A stretch of DNA of 64,000 bases from Isoetes taiwanensis (Eukaryota > Streptophyta > Lycopodiopsida > Isoetales > Isoetaceae): positions 124,001 through 188,000 of the forward strand of contig JAJEKV010000032.1 of NCBI GenBank assembly GCA_021234155.1, in the 5' to 3' direction. The notes below the pieces were generated by a model. That model saw nothing but the letters and a program-made list of their open reading frames with translations, had not been told where the DNA came from and did no database searches. The translations under genes were made by a program, and so were the position numbers. This document shows positions 10,016-19,135 of this stretch, in pieces. Positions within the stretch are counted from its first letter, which is position 1. Every line of letters starts with the position of its first letter.

Positions 10016-10125
10016 AACAACCCATTATATTGTTTGAGTGATATATAGTCTATGGTTTCAGGAATTGTTATTTTTTACATCCATATCAAATCCTCCTGGA
10101 ACCCCCTGTTCTTTTGCTACATATT
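10016..10125 (+). repeat. Direct repeat, copy 2
   Basis: Second copy of the block at 8556-8660, sharing AACAACCCATT, ATATATAGTCTATGGTTTC and CATATCAAATCC. The roughly 1.36 kb between the copies is unrelated, so it may be an insertion between duplicated flanks or a chance dispersed repeat. Confidence 0.7.
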
Positions 10126-10630
10126 GCAAGTAAAGTTATTCTGTAACAAATGATAAATGGTAAATATTGCTCATGCTTATCGATTAAACCAGGATATGTT
10201 CTGCTGCATATAAGAGACATGAAAATTATGATTATGACTTTAGTAGGATATTCATTATGCTTTATCATGTCTAAGACATTGAGCTGGAAGAATACAGTGA
10301 TATCAATATAATGTAAGGAAGTTTGATCTTTTAATGAACTTGAAAGCATTTTCCATACTTCAGGTTTAATGGTAATAAGAGCATGTGTCTATTTACTGAA
10401 ATACACTATGATTGTATTAGATATTGGCTCTATTGTTTAAATGAACTATGCTCTCTGAACATATATATTTCCTTTGTTCATTAACTCAAAATCTTGAATG
10501 TCATGTAACATAATATTGCCTGTTGAGCTCTATTTGTTGGGAAAATGTAAAAAAGATCACATGCACATAGACATCAACATACAGGCTTTGTGTCTTCGTA
10601 TCCAGTTACTATATGAGATGGTTCATCAAG
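10126..10630. other. No gene seen
   Basis: A/T-rich sequence with only short chance ORFs on both strands. No motif recognised. Confidence 0.5.
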
Positions 10631-10633
10631 AGA

Positions 10634-10800
10634 TTTTTTTTTTTTTTTTTGAAGGACGACAAGCTTTATTCACCAACTAAAAACCAGAGCAACATAAAAT
10701 GCAAAGACAAGATTATAACCCCAGTGGACAAACCGATCTAACTGAGCACAACCACCTGCCTATGCAAAAGAATGAATCTGAAGGTACGTATGCCAGATCA
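10634..10800 (-). mobile_element. Retroposed 3' end with poly(A) on the minus strand
   Basis: Seventeen T residues (10634-10650) follow, on the minus strand, an AATAAAGCTTGTCGTCC segment (10653-10669). That is a polyadenylation hexamer just upstream of a poly(A) tract. This is the signature of a retroposed transcript or LINE/SINE 3' end. The upstream body (higher coordinates) is not recognised. Confidence 0.45.
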
Positions 10801-11103
10801 GTAATCAAGAGTTGTCCACTTCTAAGAGGTTATTTAGAACTTTGCTTCTAAGTTCTCATTTTATTCTTGAATAATTTTTTATGAAATCCATGTACTCCTC
10901 GACTTTTAGTTTTTGGAACTGGTATGCCTACTCCTTTATTCCTTAGGTAATGCTATTTATCCTGAGATCAAGGTTTAGAAGTGCCATCTTGGACTTTCGC
11001 GGTTCATGTATGGATAGATAATACTACCAAGGGATTGACCGAGGTAGATGTTTATTCTAGTTGGCTTTTGTCAAGGCTAGGGTGGTGGATTTTTAAACAC
11101 TTC

Positions 11104-12284
11104 ATGTTTGAGCCACCTTGGCATGTTTAGACTAGGTGCATGTTGGAGCCTAGGTGGCATGCGGAAACCGTGGGGCATGTTTGAGCCACCTTGGCATGTT
11201 TGAGACTAGGTCGCATGTTGGAGCCTAGGTGGCATGTTGGAGCCCACGTGGCATGTTTGAGCCACCTTGGCATGTTGGAGCCTAGGTGGCATGGTGTAGC
11301 CCACGTGTCATTCTTGCGAACCTTGGCATGTTGGAGCTGGGAGGCATGTTCGAGCCACGTGGCATTTTGGCACCTAGGTGGCATGTTGGAGCCCACGTGG
11401 TATGTTTGAGCTACCTTGGCATGTTAGAGCCTAGGTGGCATATTTGAGCCATCTTGGCATGTTGAAGCAGCGTGGCATGTTTGAGCCACCTTGGCATGTT
11501 GGAACTAGGTGGCATGTTGGAGCTTGTGGCATGTTGGAGTCAGCGTGGCATTTTGGAGCCTAGGTGGCATGATGGAGCCCACGTGGCATGTTTGAGCCAC
11601 CTTGGCATGTTGGAGCCCACGTGGCATGTTGGAGCCATCTTTGCATGTTGGAGCCTAGGTGGCAAGTTGGAGCCCGCATGCCTAGGTGGCATGTTTGAGC
11701 CACCTTGGCATGTTGGAGCCGAGGTGGCATGTTGGAGCCCCATTGCATGTTTGAGCCAACTTGGCATGTTGGAGTTCGCATGGCATGTTTGAGCTACCTT
11801 GGCATGTTTGAGACTAGGTCGCATGTTGGAACCTAGGTGGCATGTTGGAGCCCACGTGGCATGTTTGAGCCACCTTGGCATGTTAGAGCCTAGGTGGCAT
11901 GTTTAAGACATCTTGGCATGTTGAACACGTGCATGTTTTAGCCACCTTGTCATGTTAGAGACTAGGTGTATTGTTGGAGCCCAAGTGGCATGTTTAAGCC
12001 ACCTTGGCATGTTGGAGCCAGTGGCATTTTGGAGCCTAGGTGGCATGTTGGAGCCCACGTGGCATGTATGAGCCACTTTGGCATGTTGGAGCCTAGGTGG
12101 CAAGTTGGAGCCCGCATGCCTAGTGGCATGTTTGAGCCACCTTGACATGTTGGAGCCGAGGTGCCATGTTGGAGCCCACGTTGCATGTTGGAGCCACCTT
12201 GGCATGTTGGAGTTCGCATGGCATGTTTGATCCACCTTGGCATGTTTGAGACTAGGTCGCGTGTTACCTTGGCATGTTGGAGCC
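11104..12284. repeat. 19-bp minisatellite with 57-bp higher-order unit
   Basis: About 60 tandem copies of a 19-bp unit of the form GAGCC-N7-CATGTTK. Three variants tend to alternate: a centre with CCTAGG, one with CACGTGG and one with CACCTTGG. Three units make 57 bp, which is 19 codons, so long ORFs appear on both strands with a 19-residue period. I read these ORFs as a by-product of the repeat, not proteins. Some units are shortened or mutated, most strongly near 11520, 11930 and 12110. Confidence 0.9.
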
Positions 12285-12285
12285 T

Positions 12286-12390
12286 CAAAAAAACCATACT
12301 TGCTTAAAAAATAGCTACTTAGAGACTACACCTACTTATAAATCATACCTAAAAAAACAAGGTGCTGCGCACGAGGGGTTGCCCTTCGGT
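12286..12390 (+). repeat. VNTR element right end, copy 1
   Basis: One to two copies of an A-rich unit (CCATACTT..CTTAAAAAATAG..CTACTTA..ACTACACCTACTTATAAA) run into AAGGTGCTGCGCACGAGGGG and TTGCCCT. The same order occurs at 18298-18459. The element end here abuts the minisatellite. Confidence 0.6.
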
Positions 12391-12639
12391 AGCCCGAGAG
12401 AGTGTTTTTATAGTTTTTATTTCGTTGTTTCATGTCGGGTGTTTTTTTGAGTGATAGAACATGTAAACACTAATAAATTCAGACTTTTGATAGAATATGT
12501 AAATGCTAATAATTTTATACTTTTGAAGGTATAGCTAAAATTCGTAAGAATGATTATGAATTTATAACCATATAATTATCAAGTTTTTAAGCAATTGAGA
12601 GCATCTATCTGTTTGACCATATACTTGGCCTTTACAATG

Positions 12640-13360
12640 AGAGCAACCTCACATGGCCATACTTGGTCTATCATTGTTACCACCGTTTTTATCATTGTTT
12701 GGCCATACTTGGCCTTTCCTCAAAGATCTGCATGCATCCTCATAGGAAAAGCAGAAGCAAGTGCACTCTGATTCTAAATGTTTGAATATCATAAAAATGT
12801 CTATTGTGGTATATCGTGGTCTATCGCTGTTACCACCATTTTCGTAGTTATCTGATGTGTGCATTTTCGGCGTTTTGAACTTTTGTTAGCGTGTATTTAC
12901 GATAAAGTTCAGGTAAGCATGGCAAGTCTCCTGCATCTCAATGTCTCTCTCATTTAGATTTGGCGAGGGCAATTCTCAAAAGATGCCAACGTCACAAGCG
13001 AGAACAAAACCCATGTCACAATTCAGGTATATCCTTTTTTGAAATCCCCCTTTGTTTTCTATGTTCCTACTTTATGCAGCTGTTGAATTTTTATCGTTAT
13101 GTTATGAACGTCTATCATGGTCTATTGCTGGTCTATCACTGTTACCACTATTTCCACCATTTTCGTCGTTATCTGATGTGTGCTTTTCTTCTTGGTCACT
13201 GTGATGCTTCGAATTGATGAAGCATGCTGGACATACCTTATTCCAACGTTTTCATTATCATGAAAGACCTATATAACCTACTAGCATAAGCAGTTACCAA
13301 CAATATCATCATTATCTGATGTGTGGGCTTTTCTTCTTGGTAATTGTGACCATCCAAAAT
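12640..13360 (+). repeat. Four degenerate copies of a GTTACCACC/TTATCTGATGTGTG block
   Basis: Blocks at about 12666-12705, 12805-12866, 13116-13200 and 13290-13352 share GTTACCA followed by AT-rich spacer and, in the last three, TTATCTGATGTGTG followed by TTTTC. The last two also share TTTTCTTCTTGGT. No gene seen. Confidence 0.6.
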
Positions 13361-13432
13361 AGCAGATTCAACCATTAAGTTCCCAATATCATGTTTGCAA
13401 AGTTGTCCCAAGTCATAATATTCAATCTTCAA

Positions 13433-13498
13433 GTTGATGCTCATCAATCAGGGGACCATGTCATTATGAAATTGATGCTCATCAATCAGGAGACCATG
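13433..13498 (+). repeat. 38-bp tandem duplication
   Basis: TTGATGCTCATCAATCAGG followed by RGACCATG occurs twice, 38 bases apart, just beyond the 3' end of the PP2C remnant. Confidence 0.8.
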
Positions 13499-14860
13499 CC
13501 ACCATCAATCAATGATTGGAGGCTACACATTCTTTCGCAAGCGATAGACCTTCTACCCACAAACTTGCATCTAGGCAGCTCTGAATGGAAGCATATAATC
13601 AAAGTTGTAAGGTTGTCAGTTGAATTTCGTCTCAAAGCTTCCAAGACTCTCTCCTTCGAGCAAAGTTCAGGATCATTATGCTGCTGCAACCTCCTACGAG
13701 CAAAATCTATAGCACCTTGGCTGGAAAACACATCCCGTAGACCGTCGCAGCCCAATATCAAAAATTCGTCTTCTTCAGCCAATTCAGCCTCTTGCAATTC
13801 AGGTTCTGCAATTAAGCGGCCACCAACACCAAACTCTTTCAATCCACTCATATCCCAATCACCTATGGCTCTAGCAACAGAGAGCTGGCCATTTAAATAA
13901 CCATCATAAACGTAACCTCCTAAGCTTCTATCCTCGTTAAAATACTATCTATACTAGAACCTGGTTTATGATCCCTCGACATTTCCATTGCCTTCCCTCC
14001 TATGGAGAGCACAGCTTGATAGTCCCCAGCATTTGCTACAAGGAGAGTCTTGCAGGTGCAACAGAGCATTAGAAACGAAATTTAAATTTAACAGATGAAG
14101 ATCCTATCATGAATAGATAAAGGCCATTGCTCTGGAGATTACAACTAGGGTTACTTGCCATCCATCGAACCAGTAAGACATTATTGAAAAGTAAAAGGCT
14201 GTTGAATACACTTTCCATCAAGGCTATCACAATCTAATGCATAGAGAAAATTCCCAGTATTGACAATGCATTTGATGGCCACTCTCACATTTTTGTAGCT
14301 GGAGAACCACATGACTAGACATTACCACATTACTTAACAGATGGATTTATAATCTGACTTGTGTACCAGAGGTAAACACCATACCTTCCAAATATTAGCA
14401 CAGTCAAGGCAGTTGTCCCAGAAGATAGGTCCTGATCAACCAAGCATGCTTGCAAACATGCATCATCTGCTTGCAAAACGCGTGCCTGACAGCGTCACCA
14501 CAGATTGTGGAAAAGAAGGGTCTTCAAGAATAAATTTTACTAAATTTTGCCTCACAAACAGAGCAGCAGCTTTTCCATTATACCCATCGAAGACCCAAAA
14601 GGCCATAAAACATAAGTGAACCGAACATGCAGAAAGCATAAGGGACTACAGACATCCTAGGTAAATCTTATCCCATAAAAAGTACAAGGCCTGTCACAAA
14701 TAAAGAGGGCACCATACTGCTTTCTCAAATCATCTATGCGAACATGTTCGTCCTCCATAAGAGCTCTAGTTCCAATGTCTATAAAGCCAACTGACCTTAA
14801 TACTGGCACAAAATCTTTGCTAGATCTGTGGCCGTGAATTTCTTCTCCACTTACATCGAC
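13486..14860 (-). pseudogene. PP2C-family protein phosphatase gene, broken
   Basis: Minus-strand, intron-containing remnant of a plant PP2C Ser/Thr phosphatase (Mn/Mg-dependent dephosphorylation, cytosol or nucleus). Exon 1 (about 14860-14672) carries IGTRALMEDEHVRIDDL, the first metal-site region. Exon 2 (about 14594-14388) carries VFDGYNGKAAALFVRQN (normally DGHGG) and SSGTTALTVLIFG. Exon 3 (about 14052-13486) carries VANAGDYQAVLS, RDHKPGS, GQLSVARAIGDWD, DEFLILGCDGLRDV (normally LWDV) and NSTDNLTTLIICF. Damage: frameshifts near 14500 and at 13922; donor after exon 1 reads ATAAGA instead of GTAAGA; the acceptor before exon 2 is missing. Some indels could be sequencing error. The start exon was not found. 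Confidence 0.8.
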
Positions 14861-15327
14861 CTGAGAAATGTACATATAGCGCAAAGTTATGAGTGCGGAC
14901 AATATATGCAGGGGAGAAAAGAAAATAAAAAGATTAAGGCTCCTGATCACTCTTAAATTACAGCAGCTGTGGAAGAGGCCATCATACGGACTGTAAACCC
15001 ATGTACACCTAAAAAAAGGGAGAAAACAATGAAGAATTGCACATCTATAAGGAAACAAGTCTTCCCTTTTCGTCCACCTTATCCCACAAGGTCAACCTGA
15101 TTTATCAACTGAAGACAGTTTTCTCCTCCTTGGAGCAATTCGCCCTCAAGTAATAATCGGGCATCAAAGAATCACAAATTAAAGGATGTGAAGAATTAAA
15201 CCATGATGGCCATTGTACAACATGGGTATAGCAAATTTGATATTTAAAAGACACACTTTACATGTTCTCGTCAGATTGCCAATAAGGAAATGGGCATCTC
15301 CTGAAAGAAAGTGCAGATCTGAAAATA

Positions 15328-15995
15328 TCAATGACCTTTTAAGTGTTGTCTTATGGACTCCCAAATTGCAATTGCACCACTGACATGGACATTTAGGGAT
15401 CGAATGAGACCCACCCGAGGAATTTCAAGACAGATATCTAGTGCCTATATTAATTCCACAGGAATACCTTCCTTCTCTCTACCCAACAGTAATACTTGTG
15501 CCACTCCCTTAGTTAAATCTCCATTTCAAATAAAGCAACTTGGGAAAACAAAGACAAATGCCACTTACTATTTTTTTGGGGAATGAATATTCATTTAGTG
15601 GCATGCTATTTGCAGTTTATTCCAAACTAACCAGCGTGTAGCCTTCATTTTGTTTTTGTTTGAGGAACTGCTTCAGGCTAGATACTGGAACTTCCTTGAC
15701 TGGAACCCATTGCTCAGCCGTTACACTGCATAATACAGTTTAAGATAACCCGTTTAAGTTCTAAAATAAATATGTGATTGTACCTTATCAGCTTAAACTG
15801 CTTATCCTCCGGAACACGGGCATCATGCACAACAAGACATGCAGCTTAGAAGACCTATTACAGGATATTTGTATCTTAGTAAAAACAAAAACTGGATAGA
15901 GTTATCACATTTGAAACATACTTCACACGTTCTCGTCAATCCAGCAAGATTTTGAATATGATCTAACAAAGAATCCACAAAAGGTCACTGCAGAA
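15328..15995 (-). pseudogene. TARBP1/TRM3-like SpoU tRNA 2'-O-methyltransferase, C-terminal exons, broken
   Basis: Minus strand, upstream of the PP2C remnant. Exons in order: 15990-15922 (SLLDHIQNLAGLTRTCE, SpoU motif 1, donor GTATGT); about 15855-15786 (AACLVVHDARVPEDKQFKL); 15728-15549 (VTAEQWVPVKEVPV, then the EQT region and SMPLNEYSFPKK, donor GTAAGT); about 15507-15328 (LLLGREKEGIP, motif 2; [18 protein letters not shown], motif 3; ends [10 protein letters not shown] and stop). The family transfers methyl from AdoMet to a ribose 2'-OH in tRNA. Two in-frame stops replace Gln codons (within the EQT motif near 15617 and before ALDICLEI near 15447), consistent with C-to-T change. Only the catalytic C-terminal part of what is normally a very long protein was found. 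Confidence 0.75.
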
Positions 15996-15999
15996 ATTA

Positions 16000-17240
16000 A
16001 ACATCGGAATCTTGGAATCACATCCTACTTGCTCATTGTAAAATGATCACTGCGAAAGTGAGAACTCTGAGGCAGCTCCAAGAAGAATAAAGCATGAGGA
16101 TACCTGTAGAAGAAATAACAACATTACATTAAATTTAGAATACAATGCATTCATACATCACAGATCACACAAATTATCAACATTCTATGATGATCTAATT
16201 ACTTAGTGTGGCATTATAACAAAACAGAAGGAATGACAATAACTATGGCAATAACTATGGCAAGAAACAGTCAGAAGAATCAATGCTTAAACATGAGCTG
16301 CAAAATCATATATAAAAGGAATTGCAGAAAGAAAAAAATCAAAGATGTTCCACCTTGGCATAAATCAGAGCTAAGAACAATTGCCTTTACGGCAAAATCT
16401 GGCAGCTTGACAGATCATGAGTGCCAGAGCACATACGACTATTCATGCCTAGCCATGAACACATGAGATCTGGCTCACAAACATGACCAAAAACTGTAGG
16501 CAAAATAGTGCCTATTTAACCTTTTCCGCTTCCAGTCCCACCTCTGGAATCACCATTCCGAGCATCTATCATGGCTAGGAAAAATCCAGAAATAATTAAC
16601 AGGGAAAGGGAACTTACAGAAGCAGCAACATCTTAGCTGTGGCTTCCCTTCATTTGAGATGAATCGATTATTTGAGATGAATCGGTTATTTCTGAGCTGA
16701 TTGGGACCTCCTAACTTGCAGCTGGGTCCATTTTTAAAATCATAGGCAACAGAGCTCCAAGCTCCAAACTCCACCGGAAATAATGGAAGTAATAAAATAT
16801 TTGGCAAGGGTTTCCGGAAATGAACTATTAGCAAGCTTTACTAACCTTGAGTAGATCAGGCGACCAAAATTCCATTTCTAACTGGCCTAACACTTGGACG
16901 ATTATTTTTGTGGATATTTTAACCTCGTCATCAAAAAATTAGAACTCATTCTGCCAAAACATCTTCATGGTTACAGGAAGGTCACACTATGATGTTCATC
17001 TGCTACATCTAGTATCTGGACTGCGGCCTGGAGCATCTGCAGCATCTTAAGACAACTTGCTACAAAACAACGACTCCTTCATCTGCATTAGTCGAGGAAG
17101 ATTGTAGAAATGGAGACTATGACTATCTCAAGGCAAATAGCACTGCGATATGTGTCCCAATCTGGGATTTTCGGTGAATGCGAGGCTCTAGAAACATAAT
17201 CCGAACCCCAAACGTCGTTTCGAGTTCGCCATCTGCCCAA
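16000..17240. other. No intact gene seen
   Basis: Could hold introns or further decayed exons of the minus-strand methyltransferase, but I recognise none. A short duplication (GATGAATCGATTATTTGA / GATGAATCGGTTATTT) lies at 16660-16693. Confidence 0.4.
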
Positions 17241-17249
17241 AAGACCTCT

Positions 17250-17418
17250 CCGGTTAGCCGGTTTTGAGAGCGGCTGCCCACCAACAGAAGTGACCGAGAG
17301 TTTACATCCAATCGTAAGTTTGGAGCAGTCAGAAGAATATCCTAGGGATATTCTAGCATATACCTAGGATATGCCAACAGCCCACATAAACAAGGGTTTG
17401 CCCCCCTAGGGGCAACCC
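17250..17418 (+). repeat. Dispersed repeat ending in a GGTTTGCCCCCC/GGGGCAACCC palindrome, copy 1
   Basis: It starts near CGGTTAGCCGGTTTTGAGAG, passes through a GCATATACCTAGGATATGCC palindromic stretch and ends in the near-perfect palindrome 17395-17418. Copies 2 and 3 are at 41760-41930 and 47540-47719. Confidence 0.75.
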
Positions 17419-17765
17419 AAAAACCATACTTCCCTAAGAAATAACTACTTAAAAACTACACTTAATTATAAAACCACACTACTTCAAAAAAACTATACTT
17501 CCTTAAAAAACAACCACTTAAAAACTACACCTACTTATAAATCACACCTTAAAAAGTCATACTTTCTTAAAAAACAGCTACTTAAAAATTACACCTAGTT
17601 ATATATACCACACCTAAAAAAAAAACCATACTTCCTTAAAAAATAGTTTCTTAAAAAACTACACCTAGTTATAAACCATACTTTATTAAAAAATAGCCAC
17701 TTAAAAACTATACCCACTTATAAACCACACCTCAAAAAATAACACCTCAACTTAAATCATACTTC
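17419..17765 (+). repeat. VNTR of a roughly 65-bp A-rich unit
   Basis: Five or so degenerate tandem copies of a unit built from CCATACTTCCTTAAAAAA, TAGCTACTTAAAAACTACAC and CTACTTATAAACCACACC. It continues at 18298-18440 after a LINE 3' end, so the LINE appears to have inserted into the array. Confidence 0.8.
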
Positions 17766-18297
17766 CTTGCGCAAGCACCCATCTACCCATGAAAAGCCGC
17801 AGGTGATTGATTCCATTCGCATAGGTGCACACCACCTCCACATTGAGGCAGGGGAGATGAATTGGGGGAGCGTGAGGGGTAGTCCGGTAGTGCTTTGTCA
17901 GCGAGCGCCATTGAGGATGAAAGTCACGCCCTCCGGCCCCACGTGTCGAGCATATCGGCCTCGTTATGCTCGGTTAGTTGTGCCCCATCGGGCCTTGCAT
18001 GAGCTACCGAACGGCCTCTGTAGGGCTTGTTGGGATCGTACCTCGGGGAGGTAATGGATACGCAGACTTCGGTTATGCCCCCGTCCGACATTAACCTCAG
18101 TTGTACTTGTGATTATGTATATAACTGTGCAGTATGTCAACATCCTTATTGCTACTAAGGTTTTTCCCCCAAAAACCCTTCGGGGCGGGGGTTTTTTAAT
18201 CCTGGTAGTAATACGCCTGCTGCTCTCTCTTTGTACTTGGGTCCCATAGGCCAGTTGGTCTCCGTGGACGATAAAATCATATTCTATTCTATTCTTA
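17766..18297 (+). mobile_element. LINE 3' end (RT zinc-binding region, 3' UTR, ATTCT tail)
   Basis: Codons from 17767 give IRIGAHHLHIEAGEMNWG, which matches the minus-strand fragment at 22168-22524 and the zinc-binding region after the RT of plant LINEs. Frame breaks follow. The 3' UTR has GGGTCCCATAGGCCAGTTGG and ends in ATTCTATTCTATTCT at 18282-18296. The same UTR and tail recur at 57145 and 59400 on the minus strand. It is 5'-truncated, as is usual for LINE insertions. Confidence 0.75.
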
Positions 18298-18459
18298 AAA
18301 ATAGCTACTTAAAAACTACGCCTGCTTATAAACCACACCTCAAAAAACTATACTTTCTTAAAAAATAGCTGCTTAAAAACTACATCTAGTTATAAACCAC
18401 ATCTAAAAAAACACCACCTTCTTAAAAAAAACAAGGTGTTGCGTACGAAGGGTTGCCCT
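18298..18459 (+). repeat. VNTR continuation and right end
   Basis: Two more 65-bp-type units, then AAGGTGTTGCGTACGAAGGG and TTGCCCT. It matches the end at 12358-12384. Together with 17395-17418 the left and right ends form GGGGCAACCC / GGGTTGCCCT inverted termini. Confidence 0.65.
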
Positions 18460-19017
18460 CCATGGCCGGAGGGTGAAGTGGCTTAAGTCATAGTTGAAGA
18501 CAATAGAGTACTTGATACTTGATAACATAATAAACAATAAATCGAGATTGCTATTTTAAAATATTGACATTTTGTGAAGGTGATGGTATCCATTTGCATC
18601 ACTAACATCTTGGACTAGGATCCAGCTGGACACATGGACTTTGGGGTTTGAGTGTAACGTATTAGTGTTTGGTGCTTGGTATGGAACAAGAATGGCAGAA
18701 GCATAAGGAGATTCTAATAGCATGAATGATTTTATAGGGTGGTTTAGAGCTTGTCATGCTTTAGGCGTTTTTTGTGGATGTATTTTTTGCTTTAAATTCC
18801 TAACATTTCATGCACATAGAGCCTTTTGGGTATATGCATTCCCTTTAGAGCCTTTTGGGCATTGAAAGTTTTAAGATTAAGATCTTGGGCCAATAATAAC
18901 AATACATAACTTCAAACATTAAGGTATTTAAAATATCTTAGCATGAAACATGAAATTTAAAAAATTATAAAAGCATGTGCCACTTTGAACTATGTATGCA
19001 TGATTATCTCAGCGTTG
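18460..19017. other. No gene seen
   Basis: AT-rich. CCTTTTGGG(T/C)AT occurs twice at 18824-18860, but I see no coding pattern. Confidence 0.5.
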
Positions 19018-19135
19018 AGAAGGAAAAGGGATGTCTCTTATCTCCAATGCTAGATGTCTCTTAATAAGTTGGTTGGGAAGGAAAAGGGATGTCTCTTATC
19101 TCCAATGCTAGATGTCTCTTAATAAGTTGGTTGGG
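19018..19135 (+). repeat. Tandem duplication, 58-bp unit, two copies
   Basis: GAAGGAAAAGGGATGTCTCT through AATAAGTTGGTTGGG appears twice with no visible mismatch, so the duplication is recent or an assembly artefact. Confidence 0.9.

Noticed and set aside
11127-12297. Long ORFs on both strands with 19-residue periodicity
   Set aside because: They arise from the 57-bp higher-order repeat. Frames are open on both strands in the same DNA and fit no protein family.
17395-17418. GC-rich palindromes followed by A or T runs as bacterial-type terminators
   Set aside because: The setting is clearly plant nuclear DNA, and the same palindromes recur as ends of a dispersed repeat.
12286-18459. CRISPR-like repeat-spacer array
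   Set aside because: The A-rich 65-bp units are directly adjacent and degenerate, with no unique spacers and no cas genes.
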